The position numbers were made by a program, and so were the translations under genes. The notes beneath the pieces are model-generated. The model had not been told where the DNA came from. It was given only the letters and a program-made list of their open reading frames with translations, and did no database searches. This document shows, one piece after another, positions 47,961 through 60,620 of a DNA stretch of 64,000 nt (position 1 is the first letter of the stretch; each line of letters begins with the position of its first letter). The stretch is from Channallabes apus (Eukaryota > Chordata > Actinopteri > Siluriformes > Clariidae). Location of the stretch: positions 12,480,055 through 12,544,054 of the forward strand of contig CM060121.1 in NCBI GenBank assembly GCA_030522415.1, read 5' to 3'.

Positions 47961-48186
47961 TGCCTCAATTTCCCCTGTATTCGGACTTGAATTACAAAAG
48001 AAACTTTTATCTGAAAAGAAAACTTTTTACCACTGAGCAACGTTACAGTACGTAATTTCTCATTAGCTCAGGGAAGACATTTGAAATATTTCACATGTAA
48101 TGAAGTTCGAATATATGAGTTTCACTTTTGAATTAAAGAACACACAAAAGCAAACAAACATACTCATACCAATAAGCCTAAACATT

Positions 48187-48652
48187 TACTGCTAACATTA
48201 AAACCACCTAGGTTTCAGATGACTCTTGTGCCACTGGGGCAGCTCTGGCCTCTCAGCCGTGGCTCAAAGGGACCGTTGGGGTGTACTGTGGATGTTAGCG
48301 GTTGATCCAATGGGTGCTGTGGGTTGTGGGCTGCGGCCTCTGTGAATTGGGTTTGTTTGTCCTGGGCATTCCATGGATGCTCGATCGGATTGGGATGTGG
48401 GGTATTTGTTGTCCGGGTCATCAACCTTGAACTCCTGCCTATTAAGCACCATGATTGGCAGGATGTGATATCCTGGTGCCTGGTGACATTTTTCATCGGT
48501 TTGTGCTGCGTTAGTGCACTTGGTGCCCATGGTGTAGATGGGCCTTGGGTGCCCATAACTCCATCAGCAGTTTATTGGCATATAATTGATGATCAATATT
48601 ATTCAGTTCACCTTGAATGACCTTGGTGTTAATGTTATGGCTGACTGATTTA
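48187..48652 (-). mobile_element. Deleted Tc1-like element, antisense
   Basis: Both ends carry the terminus 'CCATAACATTAA' or 'TAACATTAAAACCACCT' in inverted orientation. The interior includes 'GGATGCTCGATCGGATTGGG', antisense transposase sequence. It belongs to the same family as 5283-5545. At 466 bp it lacks the catalytic region, and frames over it on both strands are artefacts. Confidence 0.72.
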
Positions 48653-51600
48653 TATATAGTGGATGGTCCAGAGAAAAAAACTTACAGAAATTAATAAAGT
48701 TGGGTGATTGTGGAGTTGTGGCTTTTAATCTGGCAATAAAAACTAAAAGTGAGAAATACTGGTACCATTCTGGAAAAAATCAAATGCATGGATATATATA
48801 AGGCATGACATCCAAACTTGGGAAGAAATGACAGCTGACAGCTCCGTCATGGGAGAAGTGCTGCTCACTGACGTGGATCTAGTGTTTAAAGGGGAGCATG
48901 TTTTACAGCATTTCTCTCCGAGGGTGGCAAGTGTATGTGAAGAGCAGCTTCAATCTAATCCCTTCTGTCACAGCTAAATCAAAACCTTGTTCAGATGCCA
49001 CATTCGCAACAACAGGTGCGTGATGTGGGTGTAGTAAAGCTGCATTTACAACCCTCTTTTACTTCCTCATGGTAGATTCCTGAAAGAGAAGGGAACATGT
49101 CGAGGAAAGACGTGGCCTTGTTTTTCTTTCCTGGATGTTGAAATGTGAGATTTTTAAGCAGTCCCTGCATAAAGTCTCGGTGTGTGTACTGTATGTGTTG
49201 TTTTTTTGGGGGGCTTTTTTTCTTGTAAAGGTCCAAAAGTTGTGGCTCTTTTTTCTTTTTTTTTAAAGAAAAAAAAAACAACAACAAACAGAGACAACCT
49301 ACTTGGTTTAAGCCAAGTATTAATTAAAATTATTGATATTGATCCAAAAAAATGTCAATGTTGTGGCAGAGCTTTATAACTGTCAATCAAACGTCCGCCA
49401 CAGGAAAGGTTCCAGGACGTCCATGCTATTTATGGTTAACAGCACGCTCCATTGTGTTTTATTTTTTAATTAATGCTCTCATACAAATGCGGTATGTTTT
49501 CTCCCTACCATGTTGTTGACAAATCACCAGAGTAAGAATCTATGTAAACTGCTTTGTTGCCAAGAACCTCAGAAATGTTAATCTTTTTGTCTTTAATGTT
49601 GACGTGAAGATTTTTGAAAGGCAGGTCAGACGACGTTACTGGTACTGTTGGTTTAGGCAGAAACTTCAAAGAGAGCGAAGAGCAGTCATGCAGGGAGAGG
49701 TATTTCATGAGCTCACTCATGTGAAGTTCTCAATTGTTTCTATATCTTGCAGCTAATGAGGATAGAGGCTGCTTTTTTGCCGCGCACGCTGTTTTATAAT
49801 GTGTATGCTATACACTGTGGCGGTTTCTCTTCTGCCAGCAGTTAACAGTGAGCTGCGGCTCACTTTTTTAGGTTTTACCAGTTCCAGCTTGTCTGTGCTC
49901 CCGCTTTCTTTCTTTTTCTTGCCTTTTTCTCTGTCTGCTGAGATAACCGCACCCATTTCCCCACTGCACACCTTGTTACCATGGTGATCTTGCAAGGAGA
50001 AGTTTCACTTCGTAATATATAAAAAAGAGAAAGATACCAGAAAGCTAAAAAGGTAATAATCCTGCTTGAGCCTATTTATCTAAGAGAAGGCACACAGAGA
50101 GCTCATGCGGCTGGCAGATTGTAGTCGTTCTCAGCATGTAGCAGAAGCTCATCCTCTGATGTTTGGACCATGCCATCAGGGATTGTCCGATTACCCTAGC
50201 CTTGGCATAGAAATGTGATGGGGCTCGCTTTGAAGAGCTGAGACTGGATGTGTGTTTTCCATATGAGGGGTGGTGTGGGGTCCCTGGGGGTTTGGGCCGT
50301 AGGGCAAAACAGTCATCGGGCATACAAGAGCTAGTCACATTCCGTTCAGAGGGAGTAGCATAATGTGCCACACTGCTTATACACTGCAGAAATGGTCTCT
50401 TTTTACAGCATGGGTTATAAATCTCTGTATTGTTGGCGAGAAAACACTGATCATTGTCCTCTGCTCGGAAAAGCAAAAAAAAATTTGTTTACTTCTGCAA
50501 TATTACACCTTAAAACTAGAGTCATATAAGTAATAAGAATGCATTTATTATACTAACTGATCATCTGTTCATTGATCCATCTGTCTATACAGCCAAACTG
50601 CTAGGAATAGAGTGCTACCTCAACACAGAAAACAAGCACACACTCAGACTGACCAATTAAAATAAAAAAAGAAAAAAAATACAAAGAAAGTCATTGTTTT
50701 AACCCTGTTTCATGCCTTTTCCAAACATGCTGCTTCAGTGTCTGTAGCTTTAATTTAAGATCCCCGAATGCCCCTGTGAGGAAACACCTTTTCCTAGCTA
50801 ATAAAAATACAGGACAGGAAATGTTCATGTTTTGAACGTTCAACATACAGTATGAACGTTCATAAATATGTAAGTTTAAATAATTACAGTTTAAAGTATA
50901 AAGTATTTTCTTTCAAAATCAAGCCTGAAACCTTTTAGTTGTTGGTTTCATTTTTTTTCTGTTCTTTTATAAACGCAGAGAAATTGTCCAACTCATAACT
51001 AACTAACAAACCATGCCAAGCCATCAATCAAACAAACAAATTTAGAATGTTTTGCTTTAGGTATTGAGTTCAAACTCGCTGCTAATTAAACACTGAAATG
51101 CTTGCGGAAACCTAAAAACTAAGCTCTGCAATATTAATTTAAGCCTCTGGATTTACATCCTACTTAAACCCTGAAGCTGAGGATATAAAGAAGCTTGAAA
51201 TGAGCCGCATGGCGAGGTGAACCGTTTACAAATGCCTCCAACCTGGTCAGACTTTACATAAAGAGGTTCATGTCGTTATTCTTTCCATGGGAAAATTTTA
51301 TTAAACATTGTATATATATTTTCCAATCAATCTTGTTATAGTTCTTCACATTACAGTACAGTATATTCACTGTAAACATCATTAATATAAACAAAAAGTT
51401 TTCATCTATCAGGTTCCCCTGACTTCGATCACGTAGAAGTAGGGAGATCAAATATGCCCCAGTGGATCAAAGAAACGTCTAACTTCAGAGAGTAAATGCG
51501 GCAGTTACCCGCATCTTAACCATCTCGCTCTCTCTTTTTACAGCCTGCTGGTGTTAACAAGTGGGTTGAGTCGACTAGCAATGAGGGTGTGTGGGAAGAT

Positions 51601-52296
51601 GAAGAGAGACCAACAGGTACGACAAGTCCACTGGAAAAGCAGCTCTTTCAACAATGATTCATTAGCTACACCATCGCCTTTTCTTCCCAGCAAGCCCACT
51701 CCTTATTGATGCCCACATGCGCAGTATAAACTAACAAACTAGACATGTGCTGTCCTTTCCTTTGACATAAGTAAAATGAATTTAAAGTCATTTTGCTGTA
51801 AGTGATATTAAAGTGTGTTAGTCAGCAGCTGCCTGGCTGCATTCATGGTCGAAACATAAATACCGGATAATGACACACCAACTATAACAAACCATTCGTA
51901 TTAGAACTGATTTCAAAGCAGTTGCAGCTTTTGTGAGCAATCTAGTGCGTAGCATGTTGGCAAGTTTTTCAACAACAATGTTCACACAAACTCAAGTTTC
52001 AGCTCATGCCTCCCCCAGAACCTTCAGAGACCTTGTTCAGATTTTTAAAACCCAGAAGCCACATGTCATGGTCTGATCATCATGCCTTCTGATCTCTTGT
52101 TCAAGGCTCAATTTCTGTGCACAAGCAAAAAAGACAGACATAAGGCAGAGAGAGATATGCAAACCCAAAAGCAAACTAATAAAAACTCAATAATATATAT
52201 AATAATAATAAAACAATGAATTATAAAAAACAGAGCTCTAAAAATAAATATTAATATTCAAGTCTATATATAAATTCTGCATGTATAGTATGTATA

Positions 52297-52684
52297 TACC
52301 AGTCAAAACCTTAGACACAAGATTGGAATTATTTTCTTCCTTCTAAACCAATACTAGAGATTTCCGAACAGTAAAATAAAACATACGGCAATTAGGTATT
52401 TAAGTACCAACAATGACAACTTGTTATTTTAAGACATGATGGACGACACCATGATGAAACTGGCTCTCATGAAGACCATCTCAGGGAACCAAGACTGGAA
52501 CTTGCCTCCGCTTTCTGAGACTCAACAAGCCTCAGAAACCAGATTAGAGACACATCTCAATACCAACTGTTTAAAGGTGACTTTTGAATATTTTTGGATG
52601 CCTTGTTTTACAATGTAGAAAGTAACAAAAATCAGGAAAGACCATTGAATTAGAAGTTGTGTCTGGACTTTTGACTGGTAGTGT
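52297..52684 (+). mobile_element. Deleted Tc1-like element
   Basis: Ends are TACCAGTCAAAACCTTAGAC and, reverse complemented from the right, CACTACCAGTCAAAAGTCCA, with TA-rich flanks. A 60-codon frame inside includes TMMKLALMKTISGN, from the transposase DNA-binding region, joined to sequence from near the 3' end by deletion. It is about 390 bp where a full element would be about 1.3-1.6 kb. Confidence 0.75.
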
Positions 52685-53317
52685 ATAATGCAAATGCACA
52701 CTAGGAGGATTATGCTTAGGGGCATTCCACAAAACACACTATGTCTATATCTATAGAAACAGGGCTGAAAAGACTCTCTAAGGCAAATGGAGATTGGGTA
52801 CACATATGTGCGCACACATATATAAAGGCAGATAAATCTCAATCGTAACGAGCAGCAGAAATTAAGTCGCTGTCTTCCTTCTCCCCTTTAATTTCACCTC
52901 GTCTCTAATGCTGGAACAATCTAACGCGCAACCTTATCTTTTCTGATACAGTACTCTGCTTCCTATTATTTTATTGCACAAGCGGTTTCTCTCAAAAATG
53001 CAGCACCTTTGAAGAAAATCCATTCATGGATTTAATAGATTTTCTCCATCTTTTTTTCTTGGGGATCTGTGAGATGCATTTAAACTCCAGCTGCCACAGA
53101 CCCACTGCCTGGCAAGGACAACGCTTTTGTCTCCATGAGATGAAGACAACATTTTCCGTTTAGAAATCACATGGGGCTTAAAAGGATGAGAGCTTTTTTT
53201 CCTCATTTCAAACTTCAGCTGATAAAGTTGAACTTGTTGATGTAGTTGTGTGGTCACAGTGTTATAAACTGATCCATTCATAACATTTATTGTATTTCAC
53301 ACTCTCACGCACTCATC

Positions 53318-53560
53318 CGCCAAAACACTTATCCTCCCCTGGAGTCTATTCCTAGGGACTCGGAGCAGTAGGCAGGGTATGCCATGGACGGAGTGCCAAG
53401 TTATCACAGGGCACACAAGTACACATAAATAGAAACACCAATTATGATAATGTGCATGTTTTTCGATTGTGAAAGGAAATCGGAGCACCCGGGTGCAAAC
53501 CCCTTCAATCACGGGACCCGAAGGCAAAACTTTAATTTTCTACCCTGGAGGTGCAACAGT
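53318..53560 (+). repeat. Dispersed fish repeat copy
   Basis: 'CCTGGAGTCTATTCCTAGGG', 'ACTCGGAGCAGTAGGCAGGG', 'TATCACAGGGCACACAAGTA' and 'GGAGCACCCGGGTGCAAACC' follow the family order seen at 41405 and 34705. Confidence 0.7.
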
Positions 53561-55254
53561 GCGATCCAAAATGCTTCTGTGCGATCGTATTGTTGTTCAG
53601 TGACAGCTTTAATAAATTAAGAAAATGTGATTGGTCTGGTGGTTTGGACGGTTACAAATCCCCGACACCCGTTATTCATTTGTAAAAAAAAAATTATTGG
53701 TATTTATTATAGATTTATTTTTAATGTCTCCTTACAGAAAGCTTCCACAAATTAAATTATTAAACATTCTTATTGTTAAATAACATTTATATGCATTTAC
53801 TTTTACGCTCAGAGATTATGGAATGCTTGACTTTTCAGTGAATAATTTGTTACTATAGAAACAATAAACTACGAGCGTATTAATATAAACCAGTGATTTG
53901 TCTTGCATTAGAATTACTGTTACAGTCATGCTGTTATAGAAAATTTGTCAACAAATTCTGACCTGTACCTTCTTGTAAAAGGAACTGATATTTGGGTATT
54001 TATCCTTAATTAATATTAACTATATATACTAATGATTCACAGCAACTCTGATGTCTATACACGACTGCCACATGTGCAGGTGTGTATCAGATGTGAGGAA
54101 GATGGATCGGATGATTTATTGTTCATAAACAATTTTTAAGTGGTGGTGGAGCGGAAAAACTGACTCGGACTGGGATCAGTACGAGAGCCATACTAGCATA
54201 TGGTTCTGAAACGAAGGCCTGGGATTTATGGAGGAGGCCAAGCAGCACAGTAATATGCCACAGATGGTCTGAGAGGGGACTGTATGGATCTAATGAAAAT
54301 GAATCGCCTTGATGGTCCTAATCAGGAATTCACTCCTGATCAACAGCACACTTTCTGCCAGTTCCTGGCCAACCTGTGGCAGATTAAAAGAGCTTCCCAT
54401 CCCTGGTTTCTGTTACAAGGGATCAAGAGCTCTATAAATGTGAAGTAGCAGGGGTGAGGACCTGAGGAATTCCAGTAAAGTCACTTTAAAATCCATCTGC
54501 TCCTCAAAGATAGAACTGGTGCAAAGGGGACTTATGTATTTCTAATGAAATGCTAGCCAGGTCTGTTCTTGAATTGCTAAGCTATAGTTACCTTGCATTT
54601 GTTAAGGTTTTTTTTCTGTCTCCGTCTCTCTCTTTGTGTGTGTATAAGCATGTGATCCAGACACAAAGTGAGAAGCATGGCTGGCACACTGGTTCATCTG
54701 TTTACTGTTTACTCAAGAGCATAGAAGAAAGAGAAGAGGAGGAAGAGACCATTTTGCTCTGAGTCACTTCTTTTGCTGACAGCATTGATAGGTTTTACTC
54801 TGGGGCGTTGGAGAGAGTGACAAAGTTAATTCATCAGAGACCACACGGATACAGACACTGCCAAACCCTGCCTGCTTCACCTCCTACAATGGAACTATGC
54901 CAAAGCCTCAGGTCTTTTATTCCAACCATTGAGGATTGAACAGTATGAAACCGGCCAGGAAATGCCCCACTGCTTCTGGGGCCGGAGCTCTGCTCACGTC
55001 TCATCTGATGTGCATAAAAATCCTGTGGCAGAGCTACAGTACCAGAAGGAAGCAACTAAATAATTTTCTAGGCTGGCATCCCCCAAAAATCCTGCAGTTC
55101 TAAGATGATAATTGAGATAATTGAGTGTTATGTCTTCTTATGATGTTGACACAGATGGATGATTTGCCTGGGCTGGAACTGCTATAAATCATGTTTACAT
55201 AATTTATCGCAGCAACAAGTGCTTAATTGAGTATTTCTCGGGCTGCGTGAAACA

Positions 55255-55395
55255 GGGTTGAGATCATTATCTTGTGCTTCCTATCGTGGAAATATTGTCA
55301 GGAATCTGGACGGGATTCCAGACCACTGCAGAGCACAAAACATGCACACAGTCAATTCACGCATACCCAGGGGCAATTCAGAGTAGCCAATCATA
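55255..55395 (+). repeat. Dispersed fish repeat fragment
   Basis: 'GGATTCCAGACCACTGCAGA', 'CACAGTCAATTCACGCATAC' and 'CCAGGGGCAATTCAGAGTAG' match the middle of the family. It ends where the Tc1 derivative at 55404 begins, so that element inserted next to or into it. Confidence 0.55.
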
Positions 55396-55403
55396 TTTGT
55401 ATA

Positions 55404-55926
55404 CACTGCCTGGCCAAAAAAAGTAACTTTTTCAGAAGGGTCAAATTACTGGACTTCATCAAGCAAAGAAAACAACTATGGAGATTTGAAATTACTGGGT
55501 TTGGGTTAAAAACCCTTGAAAACATTAAATCATCAAATATCAAAACCGGGAAAGAAAGTACTGAACCGTCAACACTATTCTGGAGTGACGTGTTAATCAG
55601 GATAAGAAGGGGAGCACATAAAATGAAGCACATTTAATGCATATGTTATGATCTGTGGTTGCTTCAGTTGTTCTAGCTCTACATTATGTGGCAATAAAAT
55701 TAAGTCAGCTGATAACCTGAATGTAGTACTGAATGAGCAGGTTATTACAGTACATCAGTGGAGTTTTTCTTCCCTGGTGGCATGGCCACCTTCTAGGACT
55801 CCAGAGTGGTTCTCGGAGGATGAAGAATCATTTTAACACATGAACTGGCCACCACTTTTTGTTCTGCAATCAAAGCTAATGGTAATTGAATGACATCTTA
55901 GTGTGGGTGACTTTTTTCATGCAGTG
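55404..55926. mobile_element. Deleted Tc1-like element (523 bp)
   Basis: Left end CACTGCCTGGCCAAAAAAAG after TA; right end, reverse complemented, CACTGCATGAAAAAAGTCAC. The left terminus is nearly the same as that of 38946-39455. The interior is unusual in showing 'GGTTGCTTCAGTTGTTCTAG' and 'GTGGCATGGCCACCTTCTAG' but no intact frame. It sits about 80 nt downstream, in sense, of the exon at 56237-56007. Confidence 0.7.
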
Positions 55927-56006
55927 CAGTTTTATAAAGTAAGAATAAGTAACCCAGAGGAAACTGACATGATGTATCCTCACACATTGCTCAAAACTTC
56001 ACCCAC

Positions 56007-56237
56007 CTTCTCCTGAGCAAGTTCTCTCTCAGCAGTGTGGCTCCTCTCCAGATCCTGGCGGACACGCTCCATCTCGCCCCGGATACGGCCTAACGCCACC
56101 TCCTGTTCCTGGGCAGCACGTTGGCGCTCCTCCTCACGCAGTAGGCCCAACTCAGACAGCTGCTGCTTCCTCTGAGCGTGAGCCGCAAGCAGCTCCTCCC
56201 TTAGTGTGTGCACCTGGGACTCCAGTTCACTGATGGT
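56007..56237 (-). CDS. cep112: CEP112 coiled-coil exon (77 residues), first in window
   Basis: 231 nt, phase 0 at both ends. It opens TISELESQVHTLREELLAAH, continues RKQQLSELGLLREEERQRAA and ends RELAQEK. Family members have SELES-VHTLREEL and RKQQL-ELGLLREEE at this place. It is very rich in E, Q and R, with no proline or tryptophan: a continuous coiled coil. Sense acceptor GTGTGATTCCAG, donor AAG|GTGGGT. The exon is markedly GC-richer than its flanks. The internal ATG at 56213 is a methionine-like start by chance (the codon in frame is a GTG valine) and not a real initiation site. Upstream exons were not found between 56238 and 64000. Confidence 0.94.
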
Positions 56238-57234
56238 CTGGAATCACACATTAAGTAATTACCTTATCAAATAACAATCAGCACCAAACAAAGAACAAAG
56301 GAAAAGAGAATGATTTGTTACATTTTATTGGTTTTATTGGGGTGCATTAGTGTTATTAGTGAGTTGCACAGGCACGGAAGACATACGGAGAGCAAGGAAT
56401 GAAAAGTGCAAAACTGGTGGAGCACTTGTGCTTGGTCTAGGGAAGAAGAGGAAAAACAGAAACCACCCCCTATGATCTCACAGCCTCAAGGGTTCAACAT
56501 CAAAAGCGGGCATTCCACAAAGGTCAGTGGTTTGATTTAATGAGTGAAATTAGCGCAAATCAAAGGTCAGTTACTCATAGTTGGGGGCGGGAGCGGGATG
56601 AGGCACTGCTGCCATTTCTCATTTCAGGAAGCTGAAAAAACAAAGAAGCTGACTGCTTTGCCATGTTTACAGCAATGCTTAAAAAAAATAAAGGGTGCAG
56701 ATGACTAAAAAAGGAAGCAGAGTGAGCAAAGGCATTCGTCTCCCATTGAAGAATAGAAACCCCTGTTTCCAAATGAACCAGTAGGCTTTGTATGATGGTC
56801 AAAGTCTCTGGACTTGACCTTACTTGTGCTGACAGTTTTTGATAGTTCGTAACACTTTGGAAATGGTAAACCACAGACGTGTTTCTGCATAAGTTGCCAA
56901 TTCCAATGCTACATTCATTCTACAAAATGCAATAAATGAACATCATCTCAGGTTGTGATCTGTACGCTACTTACAACACAAGGGTTTAGCAGCTCCTTGG
57001 CTTCACTCCGCTTGCTTTTAGGCATTCTAGAGGGGAGGGCGGTTATCGCCCACTCAGAAAGTTTGTTTTAGTAACCTAATCAACATAAATTAGACCATAT
57101 TGAATGCACATCCACCTCCTTTGATCTAAAGCTAGGACTGTAAGCAAACTGTTACTGATCAGGAGTTTAATCTACTGCGTTAACTACATGAGCCTTATCT
57201 AACTGGCAGAGGAGGAGGCGTCACAATTAATTAT

Positions 57235-58245
57235 AATGTTAATCTAAGATCCAAACACGATCCAAAAAAATTACAGATCGGAAACAAAGTAATTGGCATG
57301 TACCAGTCTGGAAATGGTTGCCAAGTCATTTCTAAGGGTTTGGGACTCCAGTAAACCATGGTGAGAGTCATTATCCACGTAGAGTAAACCTGGAAATGTT
57401 GCTGAACCTTCTCGGCAGTGGCTGTCCTACTAAAATTACATCTCATCCAGGAGCTCATAAAAGAACCCAGAACAACATCCAAAGAAGTGCAGACTTCACT
57501 TGCCTCAGTTAACTTCAGTGTTCATGATTCAACCATAAGAAAAAGCCATTAATCGAAGAGATCAGCAACTGCTGACCAAAAAAAAAAAAAAAAAACACAA
57601 ACGCTCATCTCACATTTGCCAAAAAATATCCCCAAGACTTTTGGGGAAATATTCTGTGCACTGATCAGACAAAAGTTGACCTTTTTTGAAGGTCTGCGTC
57701 CTGTTACATCTGGCATAAAACTAACACCGTGCTTCACAGAGAACTTCATAACAACAGTTAAACATGGTGGTGGTAGTGTGAGAGTCTGGGGCTTTGGAGT
57801 TTCAGTTTCGGGACTTGGGTGACTTGCCATTATTGATGAAACCATGAATTCCGTGCTCTACCAGAAAATTCTGAAAGAGAATGTCTGGCTATCAATTCAT
57901 AACCCCTAGCTCAAGTGCACTTAGCAGGACAATGATTCAAAACACACCAGCAAGTCCATCTCTGAATGGCCTAATCAAACTTAGAACTTAATTCTCATTG
58001 AGAGCCTTAAACAGGCAGTTTGTGCTTGAAACCCCTCCAATGTGGCTTATTTAAAACAATTCTGTATAAAAGAATGCTTCACAATTCTCTCACAGCCATG
58101 TAAAAGACTCACCATGAGTTACTGCAAACACTTGACTGCAATTGTTGCTGTCAAGGGTAGCACAACTAGTTACTATATTACAGTAGGTTTAGGGGCAAAC
58201 TTTTTCCACATAGGGCCAGGCACGTTAAATAAATACAATATTTTG
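57235..58245 (+). mobile_element. Tc1-like transposon fossil
   Basis: Near 57300-57345 one frame reads like the HTH linker ('SGNGCQVISKGLG'). Near 57450-57490 'ELIKEPRTTSKE' is visible, and further on 'TPCFTENFITTVKHGGGSVR' then VWGFG (about 57725-57805), the block before the second catalytic aspartate. 'GCACTTAGCAGGACAATGAT' (about 57917-57936) corresponds to that aspartate's QDNDP region. Numerous stops and frameshifts mark it as old. Minus-strand frames over it are artefacts. Confidence 0.7.
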
Positions 58246-58518
58246 AAAAAAGGGTTCTGTATTTACTTGAGTTATCTTTGTGTAATATAAAAATTTGTTT
58301 GATGATCTGAATCATTTAAGTGTGGCAAAAATGTAAAAAAAAAAAAAAAAAACAGTAAGGGGCAAATGCTCAATTAATTCTGCTTATTATTATTGGTATT
58401 ATTATTTATAAAAGCTGCCAGATCAATGCATCTCTAAGCCTATACAGAAAATACATTTAATCCTATATTCTGACTTAACACTGTACTGGGACTGGACTGA
58501 TAAACACACACACATCAA

Positions 58519-58806
58519 CAGGGTTTGACATTGGCACCCACCCACCCGCCAAATGCAGGTAACATTCGGCTGTGGCGGGTATTAACTTTAGTCTCACTAG
58601 CCACTTTGGCGGGTAGTTTATTCTTTGGTGAGACAATATATTTTTGTTGTAGTTTTCTCTAAAGTCATCCGATATAATAAACGCATTGCAATGTAATATT
58701 ACGCGCATAAAACGTGCATGAATGTAATGAGGACATTTAATACCTCTCTATACACACATGTAGAGAGATGTGTTCACATATGCATTCCGCGCACACACAC
58801 GCACAT

Positions 58807-58852
<46 letters not shown>

Positions 58853-59533
58853 ACTTCCTGTTTAGTGTGTGTGTGTATCATTTCCTTAAAGGGCTATTGC
58901 TTCTCAACAGGATGAGAATGTTTGCCCCTTTCGCATGAGTTATTTACTGATTATATATAAAAAAGTAATCACTATTAAAATCTATTTAGATTTCATGTTG
59001 AATGTTCAAGAAAGTTCATCAATTGATTGAATTACCTCACACTATAGAGAGTCAACACAACAAGATAGACCAGAGTCCATTGTCCTAACTCAGAATTCTG
59101 ATATAATAATACATAATGAATAATAATACCTGATAATAGTACACAACACACTAAAATGATAAATGTTCTGAGTTGCTGTATTTTTTATATCAGAATGAGT
59201 TCAGTTGTACTGAATCTGTTATTTTTCAATTTCATGTGATAAGAGGCTTGAATTTAAGTTCAATAAGCAGAATATACTGTTCATGTTCGCATGTTTTTAT
59301 ATTGGGAGCTATCTTAACAGTACTGAATACTTGACTACTACTATAGTGATACAGTGTATGCTGTCATTTATAAGTAAATCTAGAATAAACAAATATTAAT
59401 GTATCATGGTGAAGAAAAAAATTAGATTTTCTGGTAACAAAATTGTGGCTAGTAAAAAGGCTGAATGGCGAGTGACTCCGGAAATCCACTAGCCACATTG
59501 GCCAGTGAGCAAAAAAGTTAATGTCAAACCCTG
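58519..59533. mobile_element. Non-autonomous inverted-repeat element (hAT-like), 1,015 bp
   Basis: Both ends start CAGGGTTTGACATT. Subterminal motifs are also mirrored: CACTAGCCACTTTGGC (left) and CACTAGCCACATTGGC (right). The flanks do not give a clear 8 bp duplication, so assignment to hAT rests on the CAGGG start and structure. A (CA)n array lies inside (58804-58846). No transposase coding was found. Confidence 0.6.
58804..58846. repeat. (CA)n microsatellite
   Basis: About 18 to 20 CA units with short interruptions at the start, inside the inverted-repeat element. Confidence 0.9.
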
Positions 59534-59589
59534 ATCTACAACCATCTACTGTAACAATTTCACATAACAACCTACAATTGCTTTTTTCC

Positions 59590-59995
59590 CCCCACAATAT
59601 TTATTACCCATTATTTGCACAAGAACTCTTTTCTATCTTTGCTGCTACTTTAACAAGAAAACTGTTTTACTGTTTCTATTCTATCATCTCACAGGCAAGT
59701 TACTTGCACTACCTCAACTCATTACCACAGAGTATTGCATCATGTTATGATGTTGTATAGTCGCTCTTGTTTGCACATTTGCATGTGCACTTTGTGTTGT
59801 CTTTTTGCTGTCTTTTGTATCATGCTTAAGAGTTGTGTTAATTTCTTTTGTCTCAGCTAGACAGCTAATTAGGTGTCTTAGTTTTGGTAATTTCTGTTGT
59901 ATATATGTAGCACCTCAGTCCAAGAGGAATATTGTTTCATATCACTATGTACTGAACTTGGTTGAAATGACAATAAAAACCTACTTGACTTGATT
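59590..59995 (+). mobile_element. LINE-type 3' tail repeat
   Basis: Ends 'TATATGTAGCACCTCAGTCC', 'GTTTCATATCACTATGTACT', 'GTTGAAATGACAATAAAAAC', then a short ACTTG tandem tail. This is a widespread fish repeat terminus with an AATAAA. No coding part is attached. Confidence 0.55.
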
Positions 59996-60194
59996 TGTAA
60001 GCAATATTAAATAGGAATAAGACCAGACATTAAATTTAAAGATTTTATAACTCATGATGTGGATGACAATGTAACTTTATCAGATCAGCAATTAGAATGT
60101 TAATAAAATGTTTACTAGTATTAGATTGTTTTCCCCATGGAAAGACTAAAATACCTTCCTTATGAAAATTAACTTGTGTACTAAATCCTGTCGC

Positions 60195-60620
60195 TAGACA
60201 TTTTCCAAACAGATATTGCCAGGAATACTTGGACCTCTAAACATACTCAGACTTTCCCTTGGCACTGACTATGTATCTAAATCTTTAAACAGCAGTGATC
60301 AAAGCTCTGATTAAAAGAAAAAACACTGGAGCTGTCCAACTTTAGGGCAATATGAAACTTACTCTACATCTCAAACATCCTAGAAGAGGCTACAACAAAG
60401 CAGTTATGTTAATACCTACTGCATATAGGAACAACATTCATGAAATACAGTACATCAGTCAGGATTTAGGTCTCATTATAGCACAGACATTGCTGGTTAA
60501 AGTGGTAAATTACCTACTACTGGCTTCTGATCAGGATTGTGTCTCTTGTTGCTTGACTTTAGTTCCACTTTTGACACAATTGCTCATATTGTTCAACTTG
60601 ACAGATTAGAGCCGTGGTTC
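60195..60620 (+). mobile_element. L2-type LINE reverse-transcriptase fossil
   Basis: Fragments of a reverse transcriptase can be read with frameshifts: VKVVNYLLLASDQDCVS (about 60499-60545), then LLLLDFSSTFDTIAHIVQLD (about 60545-60602) with RLE. The last is a decayed form of the LLDLSAAFDT(I/V)DH catalytic block of L2/CR1-type LINEs; the first catalytic aspartate is preserved. The upstream part (60330-60480) corresponds to the preceding fingers region. Ends are undefined. Confidence 0.65.

Larger units (their letters stand above)
39625..56006 (-). other. CEP112 intron (16,382 bp)
   Basis: Runs from donor AAG|GTGGGT at 56006 to acceptor TTTCAG at 39625. It is packed with transposon copies, listed separately: three copies of the dispersed repeat at 40045-53560 plus one at 55255, two SINEs, a DD37E Tc1 element and at least five deleted Tc1 derivatives. 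Stretches 42180-43200, 46540-47400, 48660-52290 and 53560-55250 hold only poly-A, TG and GA runs and sequence I cannot assign. Confidence 0.75.

Noticed and set aside
48215..48620. Frames of 88-113 codons on both strands
   Set aside because: They lie inside a deleted Tc1 derivative, and the real transposase frame is destroyed.
56575..56890. 99-codon minus-strand frame as a possible upstream CEP112 exon
   Set aside because: Mixed hydrophobic composition (e.g. HPLFFLSIAVNM), not coiled-coil; no phase-0 splice sites at plausible places.
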